A stretch of DNA of 64,000 nucleotides from Pseudothermotoga elfii DSM 9442 = NBRC 107921 (GCF_000504085.1 NC_022792.1:1-64000); one strand, 5' to 3'. Positions 9,298 to 18,886 are shown, counted from the stretch's first letter. The notes: a model not told the origin generated them from the letters alone. Program-made: numbers and translations.

Positions 9298-10304
9298 CTT
9301 GTGCACCGCCCTAAGATATTTTCATAAATTTCTCTCAAGGCTCTCCCAATATTCGACAAGTCTCTTTCAAAAGCCACCTTTCTGCCTTCCCGAGAAAGTT
9401 TGTCCGAGAGATTCTTATCCACAATTAATTTTTCTATAAGTGCCTCGAAATCATCGTTCGAGTTTCCTTTTAAACAGTTAACACCGTTTTCTAACCAATC
9501 TCGGTACACGGGAATATCTCTAACGACAACAGGGCATTCACAGGAGAGCGCTTCAAGGACCACAATTCCTTCGTTTTCCTCGTAAGTTGGAAAGAAAAAA
9601 ACATCTGCCGCAGAATACGCGCCAACAAGTTCTTCGCGATCCAAGAAACCAGGAAAAATGACATTTTGTGGGGGATTTTTAATCATTTCACGAACATCTC
9701 TTGGAAGAACACTTGTTATTTTCGCTCCGAGCCATACAAAGGTGTAATTTCTCATTTTACGAGCAACGGCCACAAAATCGTGTATGCCTTTTCTTTTAAA
9801 TGGAAAGCCAACAGAGAGGACGATGGGTTTGCTCAAACCAAATTTTTTCAGGAATTGTTTGGCTTTTTCATCATTTTTCTTAAATATTTCTGTGTCAATT
9901 CCATTGGATAAAACTGTCCCGGGGATTTGTATACCATAACCCCTGATGATCGATTCTGTATACTTAGTTGGGAAAATCAAATAATCTGCCTTTGAATAAA
10001 GCTTTTTCAACCATTTTTGAGAAATCCGAGCATAAAAATTGCTGAAAATAAAACTATTTCGGATATCCTCAGCAGTTGTATGAACATGCCATATAACCGG
10101 TATATTCTTTTTTTTACAGTGCTCAACAACCATTCTGGAGCTGGGTCCAACCGTATTTACGTGGGCAATATCATATATATCTTCCCAATCGCAGGTATAG
10201 TCAACTCCTGCCCTCTTAAGTGCTTCTATTTGTTGTTTATATGCTGTCCCTATACCAGATTTAGATATTAACCTTGCAGCTTCGGCATACAACAGAATTC
10301 TCAC
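9294..10304 (-). CDS. glycosyltransferase family 4 (GT-B)
   Basis: Transfers a sugar from an activated donor, probably to a lipid or polysaccharide acceptor at the membrane. The 336-residue protein has the GT-B layout: N-terminal RILLYAEAARL and acceptor half, then VLSVGFPFKRKGIHDFVA and the donor-site motif FFPTYEENEGIVVLEALSCECPVV (EX7E-type). The open frame extends back to 10448 through the antisense of the tRNA-Val gene; that extension is spurious. I start at GTG 10304, after a GGGGGCG ribosome site. It overlaps the flippase start (TTGA) and is probably cotranscribed with it. Confidence 0.9.
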   Translation of the reverse strand: MRILLYAEAARLISKSGIGTAYKQQIEALKRAGVDYTCDWEDIYDIAHVNTVGPSSRMVVEHCKKKNIPVIWHVHTTAEDIRNSFIFSNFYARISQKWLKKLYSKADYLIFPTKYTESIIRGYGIQIPGTVLSNGIDTEIFKKNDEKAKQFLKKFGLSKPIVLSVGFPFKRKGIHDFVAVARKMRNYTFVWLGAKITSVLPRDVREMIKNPPQNVIFPGFLDREELVGAYSAADVFFFPTYEENEGIVVLEALSCECPVVVRDIPVYRDWLENGVNCLKGNSNDDFEALIEKLIVDKNLSDKLSREGRKVAFERDLSNIGRALREIYENILGRCTS

Positions 10305-10338
10305 ACTAAATCGCCCCCAAATCAATCTGGAGCAAGTC

Positions 10339-10367
10339 TTGAAAAAAAACTCCTCGGGTGATAGAAT
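10339..10367 (+). promoter_or_regulatory. promoter of tRNA-Val
   Basis: TTGAAA (10339-10344), 17-bp spacer, TAGAAT (10362-10367) preceded by TGA, an extended -10 (TGnTAGAAT). The mature tRNA begins 12 nt after the -10 hexamer, a fitting distance for a very short 5' leader. Confidence 0.65.
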
Positions 10368-10379
10368 TTTACCATGCAT

Positions 10380-10454
10380 GGGTGCGTAGCTCAGAGGGAG
10401 AGCGCTTCCCTCACGAGGAAGAGGCCGCAGGTTCGATTCCTGCCGCACCCACCA
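10380..10454 (+). tRNA. tRNA-Val (CAC)
   Basis: Complete cloverleaf with encoded CCA: acceptor GGGTGCG (10380-10386) pairs CGCACCC (10444-10450), D-arm GCTC/GAGC, anticodon stem CTTCC/GGAAG with loop CTCACGA giving anticodon CAC (valine, GUG codons), and T-arm GCAGG-TTCGATT-CCTGC. The discriminator A and CCA occupy 10451-10454. It stands alone between two leftward genes; recG ends one base beyond it. Confidence 0.97.
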
Positions 10455-10455
10455 G

Positions 10456-12798
10456 TCAGGCTATTTTTACAAGTTTCAGCCTTTCCCCATAGATTGTTTT
10501 CACCTTCTTAACTATATCCGGGTATTGTTCTTTTTTTCTCACTATTTCCTCAGCATCATTTCTTGCTCTGAAAAGAAGTTCTCTGTCCCTTATCAAATCA
10601 GCTATCTTTAATTCCGGCAATCCATGCTGCTTTAATCCGAGAATTTCTCCAGGACCTCGAAGTTTCATATCATATTCTGCTACCTCGAACCCGTTTTTAG
10701 TCATAGAAAAATACCTGAGTCTTTCCAGAGCATCATCATCAACATTTCCAACAACCAGAAAACAGTAACCCTGTTTATCTCCACGACCTATCCTTCCCCG
10801 AAGCTGATGAAGCTGTGCCAGTCCAAAACGTTCTGGATTTTCTATAATCATCACCGTTGCTCTTGGCACATCTATACCCACCTCTATTACAGTTGTTGAA
10901 ATCAGAATATCGAACTCTCCCGTGGCAAACCTCTCCATTATTTTATCTTTTTCTTGCTGACTCATTTTTCCATGCAACAATCCGACTCTGAATTCCCCAA
11001 AAATCTTTTTTGACAGATATTCATGCATTCGAATGGCTGCTTTTGCTTGAATTTTGTCGGATTCTTCTATAAGTGGATAAACGATAAAAACCTGTCCTCC
11101 CTCTGCTATTTCTTTCTTCACAAATTCATACACCTGTTCTAATTTTGAAACGGAGACAAGCATAGTTTTCACATCTTTTCTACCCGGGGGCATTTCATCA
11201 ATAACTGTTATATCCAGGTCCCCATATATCGTTAATGCCAGGGTTCTTGGAATAGGAGTAGCAGTCATAACAAGTGTGTCAAGCGCTTTTCCTTTACTTA
11301 CAAGTGCTTCTCTCTGCTTTACGCCAAATCTGTGCTGTTCATCTATTATTACAAGTCCAAGATTGGAAAAGCTGACATCCTCCTGAATCAACGTGTGTGT
11401 ACCTATAACAACCGATATTTCTCCGTCAGAAAGCATGCGCTTTATCTTTTCTTTTTCTCTTGAGCTGGTTTCACCCAAAAGAAGAGCTGTTCTGATACCC
11501 ATTTCTTCAAAAGCAGGTGACATTCTTCTGTAATGCTGCATTGCAAGAATTGAAGTCGGTGCCATCACTGCCGATTGAAAACCTGCTTCAAAATTATCAA
11601 CAATAGCAAGCTGTGCAACAACTGTTTTGCCACAGCCAACATCACCCTGTAGCAATCTACTCATCGGTTTATTTGACATCAAATCCGCTCTTATTTGCCT
11701 GTGTGCCTCTTTCTGAGAGTCTGTCAACTTAAAAGGCAATTTTCTCAAAAACTCTTCCGCAAGCTTACCAGGGATCTTCTTTGGCAGTCCACCAATTTCT
11801 TCAAAAGATTTTCGAGAAAGTAAAAGGGCAAACTGCATTAAAAATAATTCTTCATATGCTAATCTCTCGATCGATTTCTTAAGGTGATAGTTACTCTTTG
11901 GAAAATGTATGCCAAGAAGAGCCCTTGAAATATCCATCAATTTTCGTTTTTTCATCAACTCCTCGGGCAATTCATCTGTGTAGTGACAGACGCAGGAAAT
12001 ATTCTCCCTGACTATTCTTCTAATCTCTTTCTGGCTTATGCCATGGGTTAAGGGGTATATTGGAAGAATCTCAAGAACTTGTGTCCCATCCTCTGGTTCA
12101 ATCTCTGGATTTACCATTTCAATACCACCAAATTGAGAATGTTTTACCAAACCAGTTGCATAAATAGTTTTATTTTTTAAAACCTGAAGGCCTTTATGGA
12201 GGTATTCCTGATTGAACCATTTCAATAAAAGCTGACTTACACCGTCGGCAAGTACAGCTGCTGTAATTGTCATAGAACCAATTTTCTTGGTTTCAACATT
12301 CACCACTTTTCCTCTTGTGGTGAGCTTTCCTTCGAAACTAATCTCCGAAATCGGAATTATTTTTCTGCGATCTTCGTAATCCCGTGGAAAGTAGAAAATC
12401 AGATCCCCAAGTGTTGATATTCCCAGTTTCTTCAAAATGGCCTCTTTTCTTGGTCCAACTCTCTTTGCATATTTAATTTCACAGCTCGGTTGTTTCATCT
12501 GCGAACAATCTGGATTTGAGATTAGATACCAATCTCTGAAACGCTCAATCATTCCCAAGGAATTTTTTACTCTTTTTATAGCTCTCTCAGGCTGCATATC
12601 GGCAACTGGTTCGATGTATTCAAATAATTGCTTAAATTTCTCGAGAATCTCCGAATTTTGCAAAACATGGTCAGCAACAAGTTCATACCGATCCTGGACT
12701 TCCTCGACCAGCTCGTTTGTACCCTTTTTTCCATGTAACACTTCAAGCAAACTTTGCTCAAGAAAATCAAGAAACTCTTCAACGAGGATAGGGTGCAT
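10456..12798 (-). CDS. recG: ATP-dependent DNA helicase RecG
   Basis: Helicase that regresses stalled forks and processes branched DNA. The order is an N-terminal extension (about 1-110), the wedge/OB domain (KLGISTLGDLIFYFPRDYEDR, about 120-290), and a helicase core with Walker A LLQGDVGCGKT, DEQHRFGVKQR, TATPIPRTLAL and the C-terminal FGLAQLHQLRGRIGRGDKQG (TRG region). The frame opens at 12897, but ATG 12798 has GGGAGAG 11 nt upstream and gives 780 residues, matching my memory of the T. maritima protein. The start lies within the end of a small membrane-protein gene (20-bp overlap). Confidence 0.96.
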   Translation of the reverse strand: MHPILVEEFLDFLEQSLLEVLHGKKGTNELVEEVQDRYELVADHVLQNSEILEKFKQLFEYIEPVADMQPERAIKRVKNSLGMIERFRDWYLISNPDCSQMKQPSCEIKYAKRVGPRKEAILKKLGISTLGDLIFYFPRDYEDRRKIIPISEISFEGKLTTRGKVVNVETKKIGSMTITAAVLADGVSQLLLKWFNQEYLHKGLQVLKNKTIYATGLVKHSQFGGIEMVNPEIEPEDGTQVLEILPIYPLTHGISQKEIRRIVRENISCVCHYTDELPEELMKKRKLMDISRALLGIHFPKSNYHLKKSIERLAYEELFLMQFALLLSRKSFEEIGGLPKKIPGKLAEEFLRKLPFKLTDSQKEAHRQIRADLMSNKPMSRLLQGDVGCGKTVVAQLAIVDNFEAGFQSAVMAPTSILAMQHYRRMSPAFEEMGIRTALLLGETSSREKEKIKRMLSDGEISVVIGTHTLIQEDVSFSNLGLVIIDEQHRFGVKQREALVSKGKALDTLVMTATPIPRTLALTIYGDLDITVIDEMPPGRKDVKTMLVSVSKLEQVYEFVKKEIAEGGQVFIVYPLIEESDKIQAKAAIRMHEYLSKKIFGEFRVGLLHGKMSQQEKDKIMERFATGEFDILISTTVIEVGIDVPRATVMIIENPERFGLAQLHQLRGRIGRGDKQGYCFLVVGNVDDDALERLRYFSMTKNGFEVAEYDMKLRGPGEILGLKQHGLPELKIADLIRDRELLFRARNDAEEIVRKKEQYPDIVKKVKTIYGERLKLVKIA

Positions 12799-12937
12799 CG
12801 TAAACAATGCTCTCCCAGTTTTGAAGATTAACCCAACCAGAAATTCGCATCTCGATAAGTTTCTGCAACGAGAAGAGAATGCCAGATACCACCACAAGCA
12901 ATATCAAGCCAGCAATAATCATTGAACCTTTTTTCAT
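12779..12937 (-). CDS. 52-residue single-span membrane protein, unknown
   Basis: Small gene between hpt and recG. Its ATG overlaps the hpt stop (ATGA, 4 bp) and its TGA lies 20 bp inside recG, the spacing expected of three translationally coupled genes. An AGGA lies about 9 nt before the ATG. The product begins MKKGSMIIAGLILLVVVSG, so it has a basic N-terminus followed by a hydrophobic segment (about residues 6-23), then a short tail ILFSLQKLIEMRISGWVN ending DAPYPR. A septum/DivIC-like or bitopic anchor is possible; I do not recognise it. It is real by context, not by homology. Confidence 0.6.
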   Translation of the reverse strand: MKKGSMIIAGLILLVVVSGILFSLQKLIEMRISGWVNLQNWESIVYDAPYPR

Positions 12938-13446
12938 TCTAAATATCCTATATAGGGAAGATTTCTGTACCTTTCTTCATAATCAAGCCCATAACCAACT
13001 ACGAAGAGATCTCCTACTTTGAATCCAACAAAATCTATTGGTATGCCATGATCATGCTTTTGTTTCTCAATCAAAGTTACTACTTTGAGATCTGCTGGTT
13101 TGTATTTCCTCAAATATGCAAGTATGTACCTCAACGTATTACCGGTGTCGATTATATCCTCAACTACAAGGACATGCTTACCTGCAAGATCTTCATCAAC
13201 CCACGATTTGACGCGTATTCTTCCTGTTGATTGAGTACCTGCATAGCTCGATACATGAACAAATGAATAGCTAATATTCATATTTATGCTCAAAACCAAC
13301 TCACTGAAAAAATGTACTGAGCCCTTGAGCACGCATATAGCACTGAGCGAATCCGTTTTATCCCTGTAGTACTCTTCTATCTCTCTTCCCATTTCAGAAA
13401 TTCTGCTGCGTACAGCTCCTTCATCAAACAAAATTTTTGGTAACAC
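12934..13446 (-). CDS. hpt: hypoxanthine phosphoribosyltransferase
   Basis: Purine salvage enzyme converting hypoxanthine (or guanine) and PRPP to the nucleotide. In 170 residues: VLKGSVHFFSEL (PPi loop), flexible-loop serine region SSYAGTQSTG, the PRPP motif VVEDIIDTGNTL (about 96-107), and the base-site KPADLKVVTL. GTG start 8 nt after GAGGAGG. Its stop overlaps the start of the 52-residue membrane-protein gene, and it lies 13 bp after the UPF0173 gene, so all are probably one leftward transcript. Confidence 0.95.
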   Translation of the reverse strand: MLPKILFDEGAVRSRISEMGREIEEYYRDKTDSLSAICVLKGSVHFFSELVLSINMNISYSFVHVSSYAGTQSTGRIRVKSWVDEDLAGKHVLVVEDIIDTGNTLRYILAYLRKYKPADLKVVTLIEKQKHDHGIPIDFVGFKVGDLFVVGYGLDYEERYRNLPYIGYLE

Positions 13447-13459
13447 ACAATGCCTCCTC

Positions 13460-14092
13460 TCAAACGTTCAGTACCTGAACCATTCTATCAAAACTTTTAA
13501 GTTCCTCGCTCAAATCAATAAAATTATCACTTGTATATCTAACATTTTCGCACAATCTTGTAAATTCCTCAACAGGGGCTATGTCAAATTTTATATACTT
13601 TGTTTTATAATGCATAGGAATCGCAATTTTCGGCTTGATCAGGTCCAAAATCTTTCTTGCTTCTTTCGGTCCTATGGTAAAAGTCCCTCCTACCGGTAAA
13701 AGCAGAACATCTAAATCTTTTAGATGTTTTATCTGTGACTCATCCGGAATGTGACCAAGATCGCCAAGGTGAGCTACTCTGAATCGACCGAAATCAAATA
13801 CAAAAACTATATTACGACCCCTCCGGGCACCAGATTCATCATCATGAAAAGTTTCTATTCCAGAGATCTTCACGTCCCTGAATTCATAGTCCCCCGAATC
13901 CTTGATAATCTCAAATTTTCCTTTAATGAGTCTGTGGGCATTGTGATCAAAATGCTGGTGACTTTCCGTAATTAAATCAACGGTTACATCTGGAACTCTA
14001 TAGCCAACCGAACTATCAAAAGGATCGGTGAGTATCAATGTCTTGCCGGTATCAATCAAAAAACATGCATGCCCAAACCACGTTATTCTCAT
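13460..14092 (-). CDS. metal-dependent hydrolase, UPF0173 (metallo-beta-lactamase fold)
   Basis: Soluble 210-residue protein of the UlaG/YtkL-like branch of the metallo-beta-lactamase superfamily. MRITWFGHACFLID opens the fold, ESHQHFDHNAH is the HxHxDH metal site, HLGDLGHIP supplies further ligands, and AIPMHYKT is the terminal histidine motif. Physiological substrate is not known for this family. ATG start. First gene of the leftward UPF0173-hpt-small-recG unit, divergent from dnaK, with an extended -10 about 65 bp upstream. Confidence 0.92.
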   Translation of the reverse strand: MRITWFGHACFLIDTGKTLILTDPFDSSVGYRVPDVTVDLITESHQHFDHNAHRLIKGKFEIIKDSGDYEFRDVKISGIETFHDDESGARRGRNIVFVFDFGRFRVAHLGDLGHIPDESQIKHLKDLDVLLLPVGGTFTIGPKEARKILDLIKPKIAIPMHYKTKYIKFDIAPVEEFTRLCENVRYTSDNFIDLSEELKSFDRMVQVLNV

Positions 14093-14156
14093 GCCAACAC
14101 CCCCTTGGTTTTCTCATCGAAAAAAATCTTACGTTCAGACTAATTCATTCAACAAA

Positions 14157-14165
14157 ATTATAACA
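14157..14165 (-). promoter_or_regulatory. possible extended -10 promoter for UPF0173-hpt-recG
   Basis: Minus strand TGTTATAAT (TG, one base, perfect TATAAT), 65 bp before the UPF0173 start codon. No convincing -35 hexamer is visible, which an extended -10 can tolerate. Confidence 0.4.
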
Positions 14166-14207
14166 GCATTTACTATCGCTGGATTCACTTATAACCAGCC
14201 AGCATTA

Positions 14208-14234
14208 GTATCAGTCTATAATTACGAGTGCTAT
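14208..14234 (+). promoter_or_regulatory. possible degenerate CIRCE (HrcA) element
   Basis: GTATCAGTC, exactly 9 bp, then GAGTGCTAT. Against the consensus TTAGCACTC-N9-GAGTGCTAA the right arm matches 8 of 9 and the left arm 6 of 9. It lies upstream of dnaK, but about 85 bp before the -35 box, further than usual for repression. Tentative. Confidence 0.3.
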
Positions 14235-14318
14235 ACAATTTATATACAGATACATTATTATAACCTAATCGCTTTTATATAGATAACTTTATAAACAACC
14301 AAATAGAGCCAATAGCCC

Positions 14319-14347
14319 TTGACAAGCTGGTTTTCAACCCATATAAT
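14319..14347 (+). promoter_or_regulatory. consensus promoter of dnaK-hsp20-clp
   Basis: Perfect TTGACA (14319-14324), 17-bp spacer, perfect TATAAT (14342-14347), then AGGAGG about 17 nt further on, so the leader is very short. A fully consensus sigma-A promoter suggests high basal expression of the chaperone operon. Confidence 0.85.
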
Positions 14348-14376
14348 GATACTGGAAGTACTTAGGAGGTGAAATG

Positions 14377-16152
14377 ATGAGCGAAAGAGAATACGTTGTT
14401 GGTATTGATTTAGGCACGACAAATTCAGTAATAGCTTGGATGAAACCGGATGGATCGATTGAAGTAATCCCGAATGCTGAAGGTGGAAGGATAACTCCAT
14501 CCATAGTAGCCTTCACAAAATCTGGGGAAATAATAGTTGGCGAACCAGCAAAACGCCAGATGATACTCAATTCAGAGCGAACTATTAAATCCATAAAGCG
14601 TAAAATGGGAAGCGATTACAAAGTAAAAATCGACGACAAGCAATATACTCCGCAGGAAATCAGCGCTTTGATTTTGAAAAAGATGAAGAAAGACGCTGAA
14701 CAATACCTGAATGGAAAGATCAAAAAAGCAGTTATAACCTGTCCGGCCTATTTCAACGACGCTCAGAGACAGGCAACAAAAGAAGCCGGGCAAATTGCAG
14801 GCTTTGAAGTTCTGAGAATAATCAACGAACCAACTGCTGCTGCACTGGCTTATGGGCTTGACAAGAAAAAAGAAGAGAAGGTGCTTGTTTACGATCTCGG
14901 CGGAGGAACATTTGACGTATCCATACTCGAGATAGGCGAAGGTGTTATACAAGTAGTGGCAACATCTGGCAATAACCATCTTGGTGGAGACGATTTTGAT
15001 CAGAGAATTGTCGATTGGATGGCTGAAGAATTCAAAAAACAGCACGGTGTGGATTTAAGAGAAGACAGACAAGCACTTCAAAGGTTAAGAGATGCCGCAG
15101 AGAAAGCAAAAATAGAGCTTTCGAGCAAGCTTGAAACAGACATAAGTTTGCCATACATCACTGCTACTGCATCAGGTCCGCTACATCTCGAATTGAGATT
15201 AACGAGATCTCTCTACGAATCTCTTGTTAAAGATCTGTTTGAAATGACAAAAGGTCCCGTGGAGAAAGCCTTAAGTGATGCAAAACTTTCTCCAAAGGAC
15301 ATAAATGAAGTAATACTTGTCGGTGGTATGACGCGTTCACCAACGGTTCACAAGATCATACAAGATATTTTTGGTAAAGAACCTAACAAAGGTGTGAACC
15401 CGGATGAGGCAGTTGCAATAGGTGCAGCTATTCAGGCAGCAATTCTTGCTGGAGAAGCAAAAGAAAAAGACATAGTTCTCGTAGATGTTACGCCACTGAC
15501 GCTTGGTATCGAAGTTAAGGGAGGTCTTATGGAACCTGTTATCCCAAGAAATACCACTATACCTGTTAAAAAAAGTAAGATATTCACAACAGCGGAAGAT
15601 TATCAAACGGAAGTAGAAATAAGAGTCTATCAAGGTGAAAGAACCATGGCAAGAGACAACATATTCCTCGGAAGCTTTAGACTTGTCGACATTCCACCAG
15701 CGCCAAGGGGTGTACCACAGATAGAAGTAACATTCGACATAGACAGCGATGGCATAGTACATGTCTCTGCGAAAGACCTTGCATCTAACAAAGAACAATC
15801 GATGGTAGTTACAGGTAGGCATAAATTAAAAGATGAAGACATAAAGAAAATGATGGAAGAAGCTCAGAAATATGAGGAACAAGATAAGAGAAAACGTGAA
15901 GAAGTCGAACTCAAAAATAAAGCAGACGATCTTGCCTACAGCGTGAGCAAATCTTTGAAAGAACATGGAGATAAGCTCCCAGCTGATTTGAAATCAAAAC
16001 TTGAACAGCTTGTCAATGATCTGCGAGATGCGATAAATAAAGATGACATTCCAAGAGTCAAGATGCTTTTCGATGATTTACAGCAAGAGAGCATGAAGGT
16101 AGGTCAGTATCTGTACGAAAATGTTAGAAAAGAACAATCAAGTTCACAATAA
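14377..16152 (+). CDS. dnaK: chaperone protein DnaK (Hsp70)
   Basis: Cytosolic ATP-dependent folding chaperone. [14 protein letters not shown] is phosphate loop 1, then [14 protein letters not shown] and [17 protein letters not shown], all in the nucleotide-binding domain (1-about 365). The linker [13 protein letters not shown] leads to the substrate-binding beta domain and an alpha-helical lid (about 480-580). At 591 residues it is slightly short, as in other Thermotogales, with a short C-terminal tail ending in a serine/glutamine run. ATG 14374 is in frame but ATG 14377 is better spaced (7 nt) from AGGAGG. No grpE or dnaJ is adjacent. Confidence 0.97.
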   Translation: MSEREYVVGIDLGTTNSVIAWMKPDGSIEVIPNAEGGRITPSIVAFTKSGEIIVGEPAKRQMILNSERTIKSIKRKMGSDYKVKIDDKQYTPQEISALILKKMKKDAEQYLNGKIKKAVITCPAYFNDAQRQATKEAGQIAGFEVLRIINEPTAAALAYGLDKKKEEKVLVYDLGGGTFDVSILEIGEGVIQVVATSGNNHLGGDDFDQRIVDWMAEEFKKQHGVDLREDRQALQRLRDAAEKAKIELSSKLETDISLPYITATASGPLHLELRLTRSLYESLVKDLFEMTKGPVEKALSDAKLSPKDINEVILVGGMTRSPTVHKIIQDIFGKEPNKGVNPDEAVAIGAAIQAAILAGEAKEKDIVLVDVTPLTLGIEVKGGLMEPVIPRNTTIPVKKSKIFTTAEDYQTEVEIRVYQGERTMARDNIFLGSFRLVDIPPAPRGVPQIEVTFDIDSDGIVHVSAKDLASNKEQSMVVTGRHKLKDEDIKKMMEEAQKYEEQDKRKREEVELKNKADDLAYSVSKSLKEHGDKLPADLKSKLEQLVNDLRDAINKDDIPRVKMLFDDLQQESMKVGQYLYENVRKEQSSSQ

Positions 16153-16176
16153 AGATTTTTGAAAGGAGGGGTCTTC

Positions 16177-16620
16177 ATGTTGCTGGAAAGACGTGAGGAT
16201 TTCATGAAACCATTCAGAGAACTTCAACGTGAAATCGACAGGCTTTTTGAAGACTTCTTCGCTCCAGTGACTCGCAGAAGCACAGTTTATTCGTATTTAC
16301 CAGATGTCGATGTTTATGAAACCGATGACTCAGTAGTGGTCGAAGTCGAGGTTCCTGGAATGGACAAAAAAGACTTTGAAGTAAAGGTCGAAGACAGTAT
16401 TTTGAGAATCACCGGCGAAAAGAAACTCGAGCGCGAGAAGGAGAACAGAAACTACAAAGTCGTTGAAAGATGCTACGGGAAATTTGAAAGAACCCTGTCG
16501 TTGCCTGACTATGTCGATGCAGACAAAATCAAAGCAAAATATGAAAACGGTGTCTTGACAATCTCCCTGCCTAAACGCGAAGAGAAAAAGGCTAAAGTAG
16601 TGGATGTGAAAATTGAGTAA
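16177..16620 (+). CDS. small heat-shock protein Hsp20
   Basis: ATP-independent holdase that binds unfolding proteins. The 147-residue protein has a short N-terminus (LQREIDRLFEDFF), an alpha-crystallin domain from about 45 (PDVDVYETDDSVVVEVEVPG) through GVLTISLPKR near 130, and a C-terminal KVVDVKIE. The frame opens at TTG 16159, but that region holds the SD AAGGAGGGG, so ATG 16177 is the start. It follows dnaK by 24 bp and is followed by a GNRA-capped hairpin before the clp gene, which would let its mRNA level differ from clp. Confidence 0.93.
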   Translation: MLLERREDFMKPFRELQREIDRLFEDFFAPVTRRSTVYSYLPDVDVYETDDSVVVEVEVPGMDKKDFEVKVEDSILRITGEKKLEREKENRNYKVVERCYGKFERTLSLPDYVDADKIKAKYENGVLTISLPKREEKKAKVVDVKIE

Positions 16621-16623
16621 AAG

Positions 16624-16651
16624 ATGGGGCGGGCAACCGCCCCATTAATTT
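16624..16651 (+). terminator. GCAA-tetraloop hairpin between hsp20 and clp
   Basis: Nine-pair stem ATGGGGCGG / CCGCCCCAT closed by GCAA, a GNRA tetraloop, starting 4 bp after the hsp20 stop. It is followed by ATTAATTT, a weak U-run, so partial termination or 3'-end protection of dnaK-hsp20 mRNA is more likely than full termination. The clp SD follows at once. Confidence 0.6.
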
Positions 16652-16665
16652 AGGAGGTGATAATT

Positions 16666-18885
16666 GTGATTGATTTCAAAGATTACACTGAAAGTGCCCA
16701 AAGAGTTCTAACTTCTGTCCAAGACATTCTAAATAGATTTTCCCAAAATCAAATGTCCTCTGAGCACATATTACTTGCCATATTAGAGGATAGCGACAAC
16801 GCAGCTATAGATATTTTGAAAAAAATAGGAGTAAATATAGATACCCTGAGAGATGAGACATCTTCGTTTGTTAGCAGATATGGAATGCGTGGAGGATTAA
16901 TAAACCCATCTGGATCTCTATCTCAGGTCTATATAACACCCGATGCAAGGCATGTGCTCGAAGAATCAAAAAAAGAAGCGAGAAGAATGGGAGATGAAAA
17001 AATAGGAACCGATCATTTGTTGCTTGGAATGATTTTATCACCAAGTTCAATGACATACAGATTGCTCTCCAGACACGGCGTCACTCCAGATAAAGTTTAC
17101 GAAGCCATAAGAGAGCTGAGAACAAGTGGAAAAACTGCCGAAGATGAGAATGTCGACGTATTGTTCAAATTCACCGAAGATCTTACAAAACTCGCCAAGG
17201 ATGGAAAACTGCTACCTGTAATAGGAAGAGAGAAAGAGATTCTCAGAATTATACAAATACTTGGCAGAAAATTCAAAAATAATCCGGTTTTGATAGGAGA
17301 TCCTGGAGTAGGGAAAACGGCAGTTGCCGAAGGACTGGCTCAAAAAATAATCTCAGAAAATGTACCAGGTTTTCTAAAAAATAAAAAAATCCTGAAATTG
17401 GATATGGGAAGGATCATTGCCGGTACCAAATTTAGAGGTGAATTCGAAGAGAGAATGAAAAAATTGATAGATGCCCTTAAAAAAAATGTCGGGCAGTACA
17501 TACTGTTTATAGATGAACTTCACACTGTCGTTGGTGCAGGTGCAGCAGAGGGCGCCGTTGATGCTGCTAATTTACTCAAACCAGAGCTTGCTCGAGGCGA
17601 AATGCAGGTAATAGGAGCAACAACTGTTAATGAATATAGAAAATATGTTGAAAAAGATAAAGCACTGGCTCGAAGATTCCAGCCGGTCTTCGTGGGGGAA
17701 CCATCTGTTGAAGAAACTATTGAAATATTGCGCGGTATAAAAAAAGAATTTGAAAAACACCATGAGGTATCAATAACTGATCAGGCGCTTGTTGCAGCTG
17801 CCCGTTTGGGTGCAAGATATATCACAGATCGTTTTCTACCAGATAAAGCAATAGACTTAATAGATGAAGCTGCATCAGCAATAAGACTTCAAGATAATGG
17901 AAAAATTGTGAATGAAAACGATATAGCCAAGGTAGTAGAGCTCTGGACGGGTATACCTGTCTCAAAAATGTTGCAATCTGAAAGAGAAAAGTTGATGAAT
18001 CTTGAGCAACTCATCCACAAAAGAATTGTAGACCAAGATAACGCAGTAAAAATTGTTGCACAAACAATAAGAAAATCAAGGGCCGGTCTGAAAGATCCAA
18101 AAAGACCAAATGGTGTCTTTCTCTTTCTTGGTCCAACAGGTGTTGGCAAAACAGAACTTGCAAAAGCTCTCGCGGAGGTTCTTTTTGGAAGTGAAGATGC
18201 TTTGATAAGGATTGATATGAGCGAATACACAGAAAAACACACCGTTAGTCGATTAATCGGTGCACCTCCTGGATATGTCGGTTACGAAGAAGGGGGTCAA
18301 CTAACCGAACAAGTCAGAAGAAGGCCATACAGTGTTATTCTGCTCGATGAAATAGAAAAGGCACATCAAGAAGTTTTCAATGTTCTGCTTCAGGTATTTG
18401 ACGACGGCAGATTAACCGACGGCAAAGGTAACACAGTAGATTTCAGGAATACAATTATAATAATGACAAGCAATATAGCAAGTGAGCAAATACTTGATGC
18501 CCTCGAAGAAGGCATTGATGATTTGACAGTAATGATTGAAGAAGAAATGAAAAAGCATTTCAAGCCAGAGTTTGTAAACAGAATAGATGCAGCTGTTGTT
18601 TTCAAACCTCTCTCACTTGAGCACATGAAACAAATTGTTGAACTTCAACTCGAAAAAATTTCTGAAAGACTTAGTGAACAGGGAAGAAAAGTATATTTTA
18701 CAGAGCAAGCAAAGGAATATATAGCCAAACGCGGGTATCTTCCTGCGCTTGGTGCAAGACCTCTCAGAAGGGTTGTGGAGAGCGAAATAGAAGCTCCTAT
18801 TGCCGAAAAAATAATTTCAGAGCAATTCAAAGAGAACGAAACAATAACAATAGATGCAGACGAATACGGAATAATATTTAAATAA
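16666..18885 (+). CDS. Hsp100/Clp ATPase (ClpA/C/B family, no M-domain)
   Basis: Hexameric double-AAA+ unfoldase of 739 residues. Two Clp_N repeats (about 1-145) precede AAA1 (Walker [17 protein letters not shown] near 215) and AAA2 ([16 protein letters not shown] near 490; DEIEKAH; RPEF-like [23 protein letters not shown] at the end). Between [14 protein letters not shown] and [11 protein letters not shown] there are only about 20 residues, so the ClpB/ClpC middle domain is absent. The stretch after TSNIASEQ lacks the usual IGF/LGF ClpP-binding loop. AAA2 resembles ClpB by eye. GTG 16666 is chosen over GTG 16657, which overlaps the SD. Automatic pipelines would probably call it ClpC or ClpA. 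Confidence 0.9.
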   Translation: MIDFKDYTESAQRVLTSVQDILNRFSQNQMSSEHILLAILEDSDNAAIDILKKIGVNIDTLRDETSSFVSRYGMRGGLINPSGSLSQVYITPDARHVLEESKKEARRMGDEKIGTDHLLLGMILSPSSMTYRLLSRHGVTPDKVYEAIRELRTSGKTAEDENVDVLFKFTEDLTKLAKDGKLLPVIGREKEILRIIQILGRKFKNNPVLIGDPGVGKTAVAEGLAQKIISENVPGFLKNKKILKLDMGRIIAGTKFRGEFEERMKKLIDALKKNVGQYILFIDELHTVVGAGAAEGAVDAANLLKPELARGEMQVIGATTVNEYRKYVEKDKALARRFQPVFVGEPSVEETIEILRGIKKEFEKHHEVSITDQALVAAARLGARYITDRFLPDKAIDLIDEAASAIRLQDNGKIVNENDIAKVVELWTGIPVSKMLQSEREKLMNLEQLIHKRIVDQDNAVKIVAQTIRKSRAGLKDPKRPNGVFLFLGPTGVGKTELAKALAEVLFGSEDALIRIDMSEYTEKHTVSRLIGAPPGYVGYEEGGQLTEQVRRRPYSVILLDEIEKAHQEVFNVLLQVFDDGRLTDGKGNTVDFRNTIIIMTSNIASEQILDALEEGIDDLTVMIEEEMKKHFKPEFVNRIDAAVVFKPLSLEHMKQIVELQLEKISERLSEQGRKVYFTEQAKEYIAKRGYLPALGARPLRRVVESEIEAPIAEKIISEQFKENETITIDADEYGIIFK

Positions 18886-18886
18886 A

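Noticed and set aside
10305-10448. N-terminal extension of the glycosyltransferase frame
   Set aside because: It is the antisense of tRNA-Val plus its promoter; a GTG with a G-rich ribosome site at 10304 gives the normal protein start.
12799-12897. N-terminal extension of RecG to 12897
   Set aside because: It lies in the small membrane-protein gene in another frame; the SD favours ATG 12798 and yields 780 residues.
14572-15045. Long leftward frame within dnaK
   Set aside because: Shadow of dnaK codon bias; translation is low-complexity without any motif.
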